Source: Phellopilus nigrolimitatus | Lineage: Eukaryota; Basidiomycota; Agaricomycetes; Hymenochaetales; Hymenochaetaceae | Direction: 5' to 3' | DNA length: 64,000 nt | Assembly: GCA_021029095.1 (NCBI GenBank) | Contig: JAJOHG010000020.1 | Span: 310,001 to 374,000 of the forward strand | Part shown: piece after piece, positions 31,138 through 43,399 of the stretch | Position numbering within the stretch: position 1 is the stretch's first letter | Layout of the letters: each line of letters begins with the position of its first letter | The notes under the pieces: generated by a model | What the model saw: the letters and a program-made list of their open reading frames with translations, nothing else | Told to the model about the DNA's origin: nothing | Databases searched by the model: none | Program-made: the position numbers and the translations under genes

Positions 31138-33974
31138 ATGGCAGGAAACTCGCCAATTATCGAGCGTGTGGACATCCACAAGTCGTGCAAGGCGCTAGAG
31201 AGCGTCGTCAACGTATTCAACGACTACTGCCAGGCCGCCGAGTCGCTCGCGCTCGTGCAGAAGAGGCTAGCGCGTGCACTCAAGGATGCAGCGGGGCTAA
31301 AGGCGACAAATGACCTTGCAGGTGAGCACATATGCCTTCTTATCTTGCGCTAATGTGCCCCCTATGCTGACAGAAGCATTTGCTGCAGGGGGTGCATTAA
31401 GTGCTGCGGCGAGCTTGCTGGAGTCTTTGGCGGAGGTGGATGCGAGGTTTGTCAAGGTCGCGGATAAGGAGTGCGAGGGGGCGAGTAGCGAGCTCAAGAA
31501 GTGGTTCAAGAAGCTTGCGGTGCGTGACCAAAATCGAAATCTAGCCTTTCTTTCTCTTATCCTCAATGAAACAGAAAGAAGAGAAGAACCACGACGACCG
31601 TATTTCCACGGCCAATGCAAAGATTAAGCAGGCTGGTCAGTATGGTGTATCGTCTCTTTTTAATCTAGGCGGCCTTGAACTGGTATCTAGGTCAGTCGTA
31701 TGAGAGAAAGGCCAAGAGGAAAGACAGAGATGCCGCTGAGGAGCACACGCGCTACGTGAATGTACTCAGTGTAGTCGGTCCGGAGATGTCGCAGGACAAA
31801 TAGTGAGCCTTCATTTTCACAGTCTCGGGCACCGCTCACAGACGGGCTTTGCGAATGTAGCAACCACGCGTTGTTTGTCACGCAAAAACACACGTCGACC
31901 CTGTACTGCGTCGCGGCAAGCATCTCGCGCACCGCCGACGCAGAATGGACCCGCGCATGCGAGTGCGTTCGGAAATTTGCGCCTGTAATCGGGCGCATTG
32001 GCGAGAGCCGAGCGTACCTTGAGGGCGGGTGGACAGGGAGTCTGCCTGAAATCAACTCGCACACCGAGGACAAGGAGGATACGGACGATCAAGAAGCCGA
32101 GCATGAGCCGATAAACAACGCTAGGGTCGATGAGATGGGCGTCCGACTTGCGAAGGCGGCTGTAGGATCATCGGAAGCAGATCCATCAGTGCAGCGCTCG
32201 ACAGCCCCTGGCCACGCGTCCCCTGCGAGCGTCGGCACGTCCTCTTCCCAGCCATCTGCTTCCGTACCCCGGGCGCCTTTCAATCCCCCGCTCGTCCAGT
32301 CTGCTAATCGCGCGCACACAATGGCGCCACCACCATCCTCGTATTTCCCCGCGACAGCAGAGAAATTGAATACAGACTCTGTCCGGTCGATTGAGTCGCT
32401 CTCGTCTTTCCCATCACCGCCGACGCACTTCCCCCTACCGAATATGACGCAGCTTCCTCTATCACCTTTTACTCTTACCCAGTCCGCCGAGCCGACGAAG
32501 CGTAATGACGAGGATAAAGAAAGTACGACGACAGAAAAACCCATTCACGCATCTGTCCAGCCTTCTGAGGAAGCTCCTGTGGCCTCTATACCTATGTCAG
32601 AATCTCCGAAGCTTACCGATACATCGATTGATCACAATACCCCGGCACTCACTGACGACAGCGGTCGCTCTTCCTTGTCGAATCAGGAAGAACTATCTAC
32701 GCCGTCAGCTTCACCAAATCTAGACCCAAATCATCTTTCGAAAAAGGACACCATAAAGGCCATCCTTCCTGTGCGCACTCGCTCTCCGGAGCAACGTCGT
32801 CGTCGGGATAGTATGCCACCGCCTGCGAACGAGCACGGATCTCGAGATCGGAAAGTCTCCGGTACTGTGGAGAGGTCCGAGTCAGTCACAAGCACGAGCA
32901 GCATCGTTGCGTCAATGAGAGATAAATTGGCCCGAGGAGTACGTAAAATAGACACTTTAACCTGCATTGTTTTAGAAGTCAGATATTTATGCCTCCGTTA
33001 TTTTCTAGGATGTGCCCAGAACGTCTCTTACGCGAGAACGCGACATACCGCGCGTACCGAATAAGGTATCCGACCTCGCTAGTCGGTATACGCCTGCCAC
33101 CGATTCATCGGGGCAAGCACCGCTTTCCCCGCGAAGTACTGGACAAAACTCGCCCACTGACGACCGCATCCGTCAGGTCAGCGGACCACACAGCTTCCGG
33201 GACGAGATGCCGAACTCTCCCATAACACGAGCTACGCAGGGTTCCGGGCCTCCAGCAACGAACCCGGCTCCGACAGCATCAGAGTTCGACGTCGCGCGAC
33301 GTCGGCGGCGTATCGAGGAGCTCGAGGAACTCGAGCGGCGCGAAAATGCACATTCGTTGCGTGCCCGCGAGCGGGAGATCGAACTTCGTGCGCAGGAGCT
33401 CGAACGCGAGCGCGAGCGGCTGCGGGTGCTGGGTGCAGCATCGACGTCCGGTGCTACTTCCGCAGTGCGGACCCATCCTCATCATAGCTACAGCACGACG
33501 AACCTCGTCGCCCCTCGCATGCACAACGCGGACATACCCGTACGGCCTGTTTCGCAGCACGGGCAGCCGCTGGCGCTCTCTGCTTCGCAGTCATCCTCGT
33601 CTTCGACCTCGACCCCATCCTCGCGTCCAGATCATGCCCCGTATTGCGGTTGTTATACATGCTCCGCAGCGCAGTATGCCAACCCTCCTATGCACGTCCA
33701 AATACAGGCGCAGGGCCACCCGCAAGAGAAGGAGAAGCCGAAAGGCTGGATACGGCGGCTCAGCATGCCTGTCGTTGGAAACGCGTTTTCGTCTTCCTCG
33801 TCGGATTCGAAGAAAGCGTATGGGTCCGGGGCTGGAATCACAAGTGGGAGATCTGGGTACGGCGCGCCCGTAGAGGGGCCTCCTCCGCTTCGATTCGCAC
33901 AAGATGGCACAGGCGGGATCAGCAATGTGAACAACAATTCACGGCCAAGGAAGATAAGCTTTGGGAGGAGATGA
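31138..33974 (+). CDS. IMD/I-BAR-like domain protein with long disordered tail
   Basis: Membrane-curvature or cytoskeleton-linked protein. The N-terminal roughly 260 residues match the fungal IMD (IRSp53/MIM homology) type helical bundle: IIERVDIHKSCKALESVVNV, LVQKRLARALKDAAG, AAASLLESLAEVDARFVKV, SSELKKWFKKLA, KEEKNHDDRISTANAKIKQ, KAKRKDRDAAEEHTRYVNV, then YNHALFVTQKHTSTLYCVA and ISRTADAEWTRACECVRKFA. Splices join GCAG to EAFAAG, ...KLA to KEEKN, AG to QSYERK, and DKY to NHALF. The rest is Ser/Pro-rich, with a charged coiled coil of Arg/Glu (RRRRRIEELEELERRENAHS) near 33.3 kb, a CGCYTC motif near 33.65 kb and a basic end (RPRKISFGRR). The start is the first ATG before the bundle. The family is assigned from remembered motif similarity. 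Confidence 0.8.
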
Positions 33975-34268
33975 TATGCCTTTATGACTTTGGTTTTATT
34001 GATTTTATTGATTTCTATCGGTTCGTCTGGACTATTTCTGACCTTGTATACTCAATTACTCCATGCGCGCTTCATCAACTCACAATACTCACGACACAAT
34101 AACGAGAAACATTGTCTACCGTGGTATCTACGATTTCGAATGCAACCTATCTAACGTCTGATATCTCAATCACGCAGACGTTTTTTCGTAAACGACCCTG
34201 TTCAGGTAATATTACAAAGTATTCGAAGACGGACACTATACCCAGCAAACTTGGAAACCAACACTCGA

Positions 34269-35477
34269 CTAGTTACCTTCAGATTCCAGCTTCCCCATCA
34301 AGAATACAGTGTGATCAAGAAACCTCTTCACCCTGCCAGGACACACTTCCATATATTCCTGCAGAATGCCTATGCTCTCCTTCAAGCATTCCTTTGCCTC
34401 CAAAGCCTGACTAGCTTTCTCCAAAATATCACCATATGTACATAGTGGTTCACCAAGGTCACACCTAAAGACCTCTGGACTATGTTTTGCAAGTTCCTTT
34501 CTAATCCCCACAGATTCCTGGATGGCCTCCAGAGCCCTCTGGTGTTGACCAGATTCAGACAACTGGTTGGATAGGTTATTCAGAGACATGGCTAGATCAG
34601 GTATAAAGACCTCTGGACTGTCCTTTGCAAGTTCCCTGTAGATCTCCACAGTCTCTTGGATGGTATCCAGAGCCCTCTGGTGCTGACCAACATCAGACAG
34701 CTCACTGGATAGGTTGTGCAGAGACATGGCCAGATCAGGCCTAAAGACTTCTGGACTGCCCTCTACAAGTTCCCTGTAGATTTCCACAGATTCCTGAATG
34801 ACATCCAGGGCCTTTTGGTGCTGACCAACTTCAGACAATTTGTTGGATAGGTTCAAATAACCTATTAGGTTGTTTGAATACTTGGCTAGATCAGGCCTAA
34901 ACACTTCTGGACTGTCCTTTGCAAGTCCCCTGTAGATTTCTACAGATTCCTGGATAGTATTTAGAGCCCTCTGGTGTTGACTGACCTGAAACAACTTGTT
35001 GGAAAGGTTGTTCAGAGATAAGGCAAGATTAGGCCTAAAGACCTCTGGATTGTCCTTTGCAAGTTCTCTCCTAAATTGGACACTGAAGGAAGCGACGACG
35101 ACGAATACGCGCAAATGATGCCTGACTATCTGAGTCAGTCGTGACAAAAATTTGCAAAAGCCCCAATGGATATGTACCTGATAAGACCACAGCGGAGCGG
35201 ACGAAACAAACGACACAGGGGACGGCGAACGAGTTTGAGGACGACGAACGACGACAGTGGTGGTGGTGGCAGAGGGCAAGTCGTGTCGTTCCTTGATAGA
35301 CGCCGTTCGCACGTGTTCACTGCTATACATGTAGCTTAACATCGCATTCGTAATCAGATGACCACGGCCCATGGGCCGCCTTCTTTTTGGCTCTCGGTCA
35401 AATTTCAGGCGTCGCCGGAGTCTACCGTTATTCGATGGTTCATGTTGCTGTGCGGAGGGGCCATCATGCCTTATCAC
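34269..35477 (-). CDS. Orphan TPR-array protein (46-residue repeats), 402 aa
   Basis: Single open frame. Four near-identical 46-residue units of the type SPEVFRPDLAMSLNNLSN-LSEVGQHQRALDTIQESVEI-YRELAKD lie between about 34471 and 35060; equivalent positions occur at 34471, 34609, 34747, 34903 and 35041, spacing 138 bp except one unit with an 18-bp insertion. These are tetratricopeptide repeats of the kind found at the C-terminus of fungal STAND/NLR-like proteins. A C-terminal capping segment follows (GEPLCTYGDILEKASQAL, KRFLDHTVFLMGKLESEG). The first 130 or so residues are basic, non-TPR and unlike a nucleotide-binding domain, so this is either a TPR-only gene or the broken 3' end of a larger NLR-like gene. 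Confidence 0.6.
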   Translation of the reverse strand: MIRHDGPSAQQHEPSNNGRLRRRLKFDREPKRRRPMGRGHLITNAMLSYMYSSEHVRTASIKERHDLPSATTTTVVVRRPQTRSPSPVSFVSSAPLWSYQVHIHWGFCKFLSRLTQIVRHHLRVFVVVASFSVQFRRELAKDNPEVFRPNLALSLNNLSNKLFQVSQHQRALNTIQESVEIYRGLAKDSPEVFRPDLAKYSNNLIGYLNLSNKLSEVGQHQKALDVIQESVEIYRELVEGSPEVFRPDLAMSLHNLSSELSDVGQHQRALDTIQETVEIYRELAKDSPEVFIPDLAMSLNNLSNQLSESGQHQRALEAIQESVGIRKELAKHSPEVFRCDLGEPLCTYGDILEKASQALEAKECLKESIGILQEYMEVCPGRVKRFLDHTVFLMGKLESEGN

Positions 35478-37602
35478 TGCCTAGCTCAGGAGTCATTGAA
35501 TGGCACTGCGTCGATACTCGATTTGAACGCGAACCAACCCCCCGCATCGGTTAAGTTTACAGCGGCCGGTCTACATTTATGTAAATGTAGTCGATTACAG
35601 GTCCGAGAACGTCGGAATCTACTTGGGATGAGGTGCACTTGGAGAGACTGACGTCGGCCATTTGACGATGTGAACGATCCAAATCAGGCAGTAGAACCGA
35701 TATGCAACAGGCTCGACCGAAGAAAGCAACGATATTGGTCCAATATCCAAGCACATCCACGACATAATTCGAACCTTGACTACATCATCATCGAAGGATT
35801 ACAGAAGCAGAGGAAAACTTCGAATGCAAACAGAGTGCGGATTTCACGGTGAATAAGTGTGTGTCCACGGGATCCGCTCGAAACAGAGAATAGACTTGTC
35901 TAGCGATACGAAGGCTCGAATGAAGGAAAGCAGCCATAGTTGAGGCGCTGGTCATATTTTCCGTGTTGTTTAGCCAGGCACAATGTCGAAAACATGATGA
36001 ACCGAGATAAACGAGCGCACTGCTCGCCCCACCAAGTGAGCTTTGAGAATAAACAAGCATAATAGCAGGTCCACTAGCTCGCTGAGAGCAAGTTTTTGAG
36101 TTCAAGATGCAATCCTCAGAGATGTTTGAATTTTGGCTGCATATGCGGATTTGAACCCTCTTCGCCTGGTGAAGGTTACCTTCAAGGTGCAATAGAGCCG
36201 TAACATTTACTGCATATGAGGAATGAAGTCGTTCTAAGACACGGAGCTTGTTTCCAAGAGTCTGACAACCCCGTATGACGCAGAATCACCAGGCCCTTCC
36301 ATCCGCGGTCCCGAGTAGGTATTCAATTGCAGCCCGGACAACATTTTGTTGTCCGCCCGGCTGAAATACAAGTCAAATTGAGTACGACAAACTGGTAGAT
36401 GCTCAGTCGAGTGCTGTAATGGTCGGATTACCGCGCGAATACGAGCAGGGGGTGGGTCCGAAATACATTAACAGTTAATACGAGGACATTGCGATGCGTC
36501 GGCGGAGCTGGGAGAGGGAAGACACAGGTTTAACAGCGGCTCGGTAACCTACTGCAGCAGTTGCACGTAAAAGCTCTGCAGGAGATGAATGTAGCCGCCT
36601 GGGCGCTATGAAAACAACGCCCATTTGCTTCAGTCTCGACAGCTGAGATTCCGAGATCCCGAGTATAGTCCAAGTCGATGCAAGAAGCCAGATGTAACGC
36701 CGCCTTCGACTTCAAGACTTTGATAAACGGAAGACGTTGTAGGCGTACTACGTATGTTGCGGCGACAGAAGTCTAAGTGCCATAGCAAAGTCAGAAAATA
36801 GACCGGGAAGTCACTTTCTGGAAGAAAATATATAGAAGCCGTGCAAGGCTTCGACGGGATCGAGGAATCTCAGTTCTCGAAAGGGCGAAGCGTAAGCAGA
36901 CAGAAAGTCTGAAGTTGAACCGGGCATGCAAGTTGAGGTGGACCGAGATTGCCAGCCGCAAAGTTACATAAGGTCGGGTAGCTTCCCCGACTTATCATCA
37001 TTTGCTTTCATCTCGCTTTTATCAAAAGCATTTCTATCTGCAACACACTACCGTTCCGTAAAACTGGACACCACGCCCCTAATGAGGACAAGCAAGTCGA
37101 GGAGAAGACAAAGAAGGGCGGGAAAAGGGGGGAAACAAGTACATTACATTATACTTGCAAATCGGGGCGAGTGACAAGCTACGGCTACGGCGAGGAAGTC
37201 GACTGCATGAGACGAAGACGGACGTGGATGTTCATTGCGTGACAGAATAGTATTTGCTGAGGAGAAGAATCGACGTGGTACGCGATTGGGTGGTAGATAT
37301 TGGTGGCAAATAAAAAGAGATAGACGGGTAGTCGGGTGGGATGGGATGATCGGGTGGGGTGGGATGGAAAGCGATACATCGCGAGAGACTAAAGGTCGCG
37401 AGATCAATAATATGATGTTGATGGGTGACATGGCTAGTCGTAAAATCATCGATGTGTCTGAACGAACAATGATGGCCGTTGATGCGATGAGTAAGATCGC
37501 CTCATGACAGACAACTGCGGAAAGACCGGCTCTGAGCCGCGTTCTTGATGTCGATGAGAGTATGGTGATATGACCGCAGTATAGACATAAAGTGCGGAGC
37601 CA
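35478..37602. other. Intergenic 2.1 kb without supported gene
   Basis: Short frames only. It contains one perfect short hairpin (36335-36355) and a G-rich simple-sequence patch at 37319-37370 (repeated GGGTGGGATGG-like units). No coding or RNA gene could be supported. Confidence 0.5.
36335..36355. repeat. Perfect 9-bp hairpin
   Basis: CGGACAACA is followed by a 3-nt loop and its exact complement TGTTGTCCG. No adjacent gene or T-run suggests a function. Confidence 0.6.
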
Positions 37603-39198
37603 TCACACGCCCTGCGGAGTAGGCTGCTGTTGCGGAAGAGGTAAGCCCATCGAATGCGCATCCTGAATGGCAAAGCAAAAACGGCATCAGCCCCTCCCTT
37701 GGAAGGAATACAGGCAGTAAGAGTGCCTTGAGAACATACCGTGCGCGGTCGCTTCGACGGCCTCGGCATTCCGGACTTCACTCCGCCGCTCCCAGGAGGT
37801 GCCCGCTTCGGCCCACCTCCTACGCCTGTCCCGAACCCGGCGCCATTTGGTAACGCCGCACCCACGCTGTCCTCCTCGAGCTCGCGCTTCTTTCCCCGGC
37901 TTCCCGAGTGCGTTGCTGGTGTTGTCGAGCGGGGCGGGGCGGCACCCTGCGCCAATGCGGGTGTCCCCGGTCGACCATTCGCATTCATACGCGCTGCGGG
38001 CGCAGGCGGGCCCGGACCTGGGCCCTGCGGGCGCGGTGTCCCTATACCAGCTGACAAGGGCGTCTGCGGTCTGCGAGTTCCGGGTGTCGCAGCTGTGGTG
38101 GGCGTTGGGGCGGCGGACGCTGATGCCGTCGGCGGGGGTGCGGGAAGCAATACGCCAGTTTGAACAGCCTGCGCTTGCGCTTTTGCAAGTTTCTTGAGCT
38201 CTTTCTGTTATGCATAACGGAGATGGAGAGAAATTGCAAGACGGTTGTGAGAGAAGATGGTTGGGGTAAGTAGCTGGTTGTTTAAGTGGCGTAGAGATAA
38301 AGAATCACGAACCCGCTTTTTTCTATCTTCTCGTGCTTGAGCGGACTCAACGATGAGAGCGTTGATATTCCACTGCAAGATTTTGCGTTGCGGGGAAAGC
38401 ACAACTTTAGACAGGATGCAGCAAACTGGTAGACGGGACACGCACCCCTTTGAGCCCTTCCAAACTAACTGAGAACGCCTCTCGTTGCGACTCGTCAAAC
38501 TTCTTTATCTGTAATCTCTGTTTCGGCGGTACCATCATCATGGTATGTAGATAGTCATCCTTCTTTATTGAATGTTTGCCTAGTAAATAAGAACGTCAGA
38601 AAACTATCGCGACGAAACGGATTGACAGACACACCAGGAATCCCTTTGATGAGATGTTTATAAGTATTCTTCGCCTTCTTGCCGTCTTTCCCTACGTCTT
38701 CGTCTGCATCATCGCCATCGCCACCGTCAGCGCCGGGCGTCGCACCGACAGGCGTGATCGGAGTTGCAACAGGTATCTCCCGCCCCTTCCCTTTATCGAG
38801 AGTACCTGACGTCGACACTGAAAGAGGCAGCCCGGAATTCGTGGCGCATCCATTCGAGGATACTGCGTTCGGGTGGGGCTCGCCGCTGCCAACAGGGTGT
38901 ACGAATGGGCGCACATATTTGTCGTATGAGGGTAAAAGTTGGAAACGCGATATAAGATCCTGAGTGCCGTCAAACAGCGGTCTACGTCTCGAAGGGCCTG
39001 CAGCAGCGAGGGACGATGACGATGTGGAGAAAAGACAAAAATCAGCGAGAGACAAGGTGAGGAAACTAGATGTAACGCACCTGGCGGCGGCAGAAAGACG
39101 GTGGGGACATCGGGCTGAGACGACGGCCCGGCTTCGGCGTTGGCGCGGTGCCCGCCGGTGGTGGTAAACGGAGATTTATCGGGCTGGTCGACGTCCAT
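37603..39198 (-). CDS. MED19: Mediator subunit 19 (MED19/ROX3)
   Basis: Subunit of the Mediator head module, nuclear, RNA polymerase II transcription. Start MDVDQPDKSPFTTTGGH at 39198. Core motif: LFDGTQDLISRFQLLPSYDK then YVRPFVHPVG, followed by a Gly/Asp-rich spacer, KNTYKHLIKGIPG, VPPKQRLQIKKFDESQREA, and NINALIVESAQAREDRKKR leading into ELKKLAKAQAQAVQTG. The C-terminus is Pro/Ala-rich with a KKRELEEDS acidic/basic patch and a possible NLS (RPSKRPRT), then a last short exon ending QQQPTPQGV, stop at 37603. It diverges from the GH79 gene across about 790 bp. Confidence 0.85.
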
Positions 39199-39989
39199 CA
39201 CGACGACGAGCACGATGACAGTGGTGAGCAACGAGCACGTCGGTCAGACGGTGACAGACGGCGAGAGTAAATGAAAGTCCAAAGTGGCCGCACCGGACGC
39301 GGGAAACCGTCTGCTTACATAAGAAACGCTCCTTTCGTCATCATTCTTGTTCTTCCCGACTCGGAGTCTCTTGTCCGAAATCTTCATTCCTCCTTTCGTT
39401 ACCATGGATGTTTATCTGTCTGAAGTTATTGAACTTTCCTTGAGAATTATGGAAGGTATGGTGTCAAAGACCTATGTAAACTCGGTTTGCAGCTGGCAAC
39501 ACGGCGGTGTATACATACGGAGATAGTTGCAGACGAGTCTCCGTAAGCTGCGCACGATTTACTGGAAGGTCCATCTCTTTTGAAAACTACAATTTTGAGT
39601 ACGTGAAATCCGACGTAAGTCGTTTTTCTCCAAATGGACTTGCTACTCATTGATCAAATAAACCATATGTTTCTGTTTCGTTATACAGCGGCTAAGCCTC
39701 ATTCTCTCATATTCCCTCAAACTTGCGAGAGCTGGTGTCGTTGGCCTTTCGATCTCAAGAGTCATCATTTCCTTCTTACTAGAAAGTCACAACAGCTGCG
39801 AGACACGGGTTTCCTCAGTTGACTCATCGTAACTCGGACTTTTATCGAGAGGCACGTCAGGTGATAACTGTGACGGACCGCTCGATGTACGCGCCTGACT
39901 TTCAGCAGCCCGTCATTTCACTCGTGACCCAATTGGCTACGTTGTGATATAACTGAGACAAGCTTCCAATAACTTCGAACTCATACAAG
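39199..39989. other. Divergent intergenic region MED19 / GH79
   Basis: About 790 bp with no open frame of note. It must hold both promoters. I could not identify a specific factor site. Confidence 0.5.
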
Positions 39990-42172
39990 ATGTTCAATAT
40001 CCCCATGCAAATTCTGGCAGCCGTTCTACCCATAATATTATATGGCCTTAATACACAAGCTCAAAACATCACTCTGCCACCCATATCTGCACAACCAACC
40101 AATGCGTCGCAGATTCTAGACCCTCGGCTCGCGTCATTCTCGATCGAGCTCGCGTACCTACCCACGTTCGCGGGAAATCTCTCCCATCCGAACCTACTAA
40201 CGCAGCAGCTCATGCAAAGGCTTGTAGAGCGGACGGGCGTGGGGCCCGACATCCGTCCGGGAGGTATTACAGTGTAAGAACTGATTCACTCTGTTCGGGA
40301 CATTTAGTTTGAATAGTGCCTTTTAGGGACAGTTCGATTTTCGACCCGAATGGGCCTGCGTTAGTATTAGATGAGAGTTCTGTACGTTCAAGCCGCGTTG
40401 ACTATATTCTCATATCCCTAACTATTCGGCTAGTCCGGAGGCATCTTTCGCTCGACTTTGTAAGCTCGGCATTTGAATCAGCTCTAGCTGCCCCTGCTGA
40501 CTTACGATGTTAGCGGGCCAGCGTTCTACGAATCGCTATCCATATTTCCCAACACTACACGATTTGTAGTAAATGTCAACCTGGGAAACAATTCTGTCGA
40601 CATTGCTCAAGCCGAAATTGAAGCTGCCATTAAATACCTGGGCTGGGACCGCATTTATTCGCTTGAGTGTAAGCATCCCTTCATCCGTATTGTCCTTTGA
40701 AAGGCTATCCTATTTTATGAATATAGTAGGAAATGAACCTGACCATTACGCAGGAGGATCGCGGCCGGCCAATTGGTCTTCCTCCGACTACGTGCAACAA
40801 TTTCTCGTTAGTGATCGTCCGTTTAGTTCACAATTCTTTCGGGCCCTCTGATCTTCGTTCTGCGTCTCAGAACTGGACATCCATCCTGACAGACAGGTTA
40901 TCCCTTCCGTCCGATATTTTCCAAGCGGGCGCATTCGCTGATGACCCGACATCATCTGCGTCGATGACGACAGTCTCGACAATCGAGGAGGGAATCGACA
41001 CGACGGGTGTCATCAAACTTTTCGACCAGCACACGTACGGGTGAAATCTCGTCACGTTTTGAGAGGAAAACTAACGTTCTCTGCAGTTACCAGTACTCCA
41101 CGTGCGATTCGGTCCGCGATGCTATTGCAACGTTACCGAACCTCGTTAACCACCAAAACATCACCGTACGTTTGCAGCATCAAGGCCATTTACTCTGTTT
41201 TCTCACTTGTATTTTTTCAGGCGTATCTTGACCTTTGGAAGCCTCAGATTGCGGCGGCAAAGAGCAGAGGAAAGGAGTTCGTCGTTGGTAAATATATTCT
41301 TTATCTCTTGACATTGGTAATTAATATTCGACACTATATATAGGTGAATATAGTTCCGTATCGTGCTCTGGCAAGCAGAACGTAACCGATACATACGGAC
41401 AGGCACTCTGGATTGCAGACAGTGGGCAAGAATATTTTTCTTTATTCAATTTGATCTCTAACGACTCCGTTATTCAAGCCGTACTTTATGGTGCATTCCT
41501 GAACATTTCACGGATGTACCTTCACCAAGGCGCGACGCTTGTCCTCCAAAGCAGCCAACAAGCAAATACGTAAGTGTGCGCGCTAAAATGGACAACACCG
41601 TACTGACGCTTCTCGATAGACCCGGGTTTTCATGGGTACTTCGTTCAATCTGATGTTAAATGCACAAATTAACTTTCGGGGGTTTTCAGTACGATCTCTG
41701 GTACCCCATCTACACCGACCGCTTCGGTGCCGCACGCGCATCGCCCTCGTTCGTCGCATACCTTCTCATCACCGAAGCCATAGGCACGTCGCAGCGCTCG
41801 CAGCTCAGCCTCGTCGACGTTCCGGCCTACCCGCAGCTCGCCGCGTACGCGATCTGGGACCCACCCGCCCGCGCGGACGGTGTCGCGCGCCTCGCGCTGC
41901 TAAATCTTGCCGCGCGCAACATGTCTACAAGCGCCGCCGACGCGGCGCGCGACGCAGTGACTGTGAACCTGACGCCGTACCTGCGGGAGGGGCAGGCGGC
42001 GCGCGTCAAGCGAATGACGAGCCCCGGGCTGGACTCCAAGGACGTGAGCAGGGTGCTGTGGGCTGGCCAGTCGTACGAAAACGGCACGGCGTCTGGTGAA
42101 GAGACTGTCGAATCGCTGGTGGATGGTAAAGTCACTCTGCAAGGGAGTGAGGGCATTCTAGTTTTCTTTTGA
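39990..42172 (+). CDS. Secreted GH79 beta-glucuronidase-like enzyme
   Basis: Glycoside hydrolase family 79, probably removing glucuronic acid from glycans outside the cell. An N-terminal signal peptide (MFNIPMQILAAVLPIILYGL) precedes RLASFSIELAYLPTFAGN, then ERTGVGPDIRPGGITVDSS. Exons join as LDESS-SGGIFRSTF-GPAFYESLSIFPN-TTRFVVNVNLGNNSVDIAQ. The acid/base Glu lies in SLELGNEPDHYAGG and the nucleophile Glu in EFVVGEYSSVSCSG. Later segments are QALWIADTVLYGAFLNISRM, HQGATLVLQSSQQANTPGF-SWYDLWYPIYTDRFG and a C-terminal beta-domain ending QGSEGILVFF. N-glycosylation sequons are frequent. All inferred splices preserve the frame, so the gene looks intact. Confidence 0.87.
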
Positions 42173-42474
42173 TCGTTGAAAACGGTACGGGTCGATGAAC
42201 GGTGTCTAATCGTATTAGCCTATGCTTCATCGAACATTCGACGCTGCTCGAAATCCGACAGAAGTGTTGACAGCCGCGTGAACCCGATTCTCATAGCAAG
42301 TTGTTAATAAAAGAAGAAGGTCGAAGTCTGTCGAGATGTTGAACACGATTACATCACTCTGTCGCCTTCTCGTTCACTTGGGGTGTTCGTAGTAGTTTTG
42401 AGAATTGAAGCTGAAATGGTGCTCGTTTAAAAAAAAAACACCCCCGCATTTTCTCCAAATACAAATGAGACACA

Positions 42475-43399
42475 TCACATAAGTCCACTGATACGCATGC
42501 GCTTTATGGTTCGCATGTCCGGCCTAGCGCCTTTTTCTAATAAGTATTCCACGATGTCTCGCGCATCCGCTTCCACAGCCAGCCGCAGCATCTCCGTTGT
42601 CACCTCTACCCTGTCCGTAAGCCGTCTCCGCTTCGTTCCTCGTTTCATCGTCACCTTCGGCTCAGCACCCCCTCTCCCGCTCTGCCCTCTAGACCCGTCA
42701 CCTCCGCCAGCCGCGCAGTCATCGCCCTCCTCGCGCTCAATCAGTGCACGCACGAGAACGAGGTCCCGCTTCTTGATCGCAAGTCTGACGGCTAGCGCAT
42801 CCTTCTGCTTCGGCGTCGCGCCGCAGTTCAAGAGGAACTCTACGAGCGGGTGAAATCCGGCGTGGACTGCCCGCGAGAGTGCATAGCCATCGTGCGCGTT
42901 GGGATCGGGCGGACGGATCCGCGCGTTGGTGTACAAGTCGCGCAGGAAAGGTAGCGGTGCGTCGAAGCGCGACCAGCGTGCGGAGCCTACACGGGGTGTG
43001 AGCGGCTTAAAAAGGCGCTTCGGGAGCTCCGGCGGGACGTCCTCCTGGTTTTGGGTGACGGGATCGTCCGCAGACAGTCGAAGCACGGCATCAAGCACGG
43101 CCTCGGAGCATAAAGGGAATCGCAGAGCATATGTAACTATTCCTCTCTTTTTGATTTTTGTGGGCGTCGGAAGCAAGTAGCGCCGGAAGATATACTCCGC
43201 GCGAAAGGAAGAGGGAGTGGCTTTGAAGATTTCATGAGTCCGCTTGTCCAGGATCGGCAAGGCTTCGCTCAATGCAAAGAGTTGGATCTCATAAAGGAGC
43301 TATAAAAGTTGAAAGTAAAAGCTGTAAGCATATTTATTGTATGTTATGAACCAACCATACCTCTACTGGAAGTTTTTCAAGCTCTGAAAGTGTATGCAT
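42475..43399 (-). CDS. Ankyrin-repeat-like protein
   Basis: Two exons. Exon 1 is MHTLSELEKLPVEV (ATG at 43399), joined to LLYEIQLFALSEALPILDKR. The first half (HEIFKATPSSFRAEYIFRRY and CSEAVLDAVLRLSADD) is helical and unassigned. The second half has degenerate ankyrin units: PNAHDGYALSRAVHAGFHPL-VEFLLNCGATP, KDALAVRLAIKKRDLVLVRA-LIEREE, then after a Gly/Arg-rich insertion TTEMLRLAVEADARDIVEYL-LEKGARPDM. It ends IKRMRISGLM. No catalytic domain is visible. Probably an interaction scaffold conserved in basidiomycetes, but the role is unknown. Confidence 0.78.

Noticed and set aside
33346..33937. Overlapping long frames on both strands in the IMD-protein tail
   Set aside because: Low-complexity Ser/Arg-rich coding DNA creates open shadows. 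The annotated frame is the one continuous with upstream exons and ending at 33974.
36120..36190. B-box-like sequence (GGTTCAAATCC on the minus strand) suggesting a tRNA
   Set aside because: The flanking T stem does not pair, and no matching A box or acceptor stem is found upstream.
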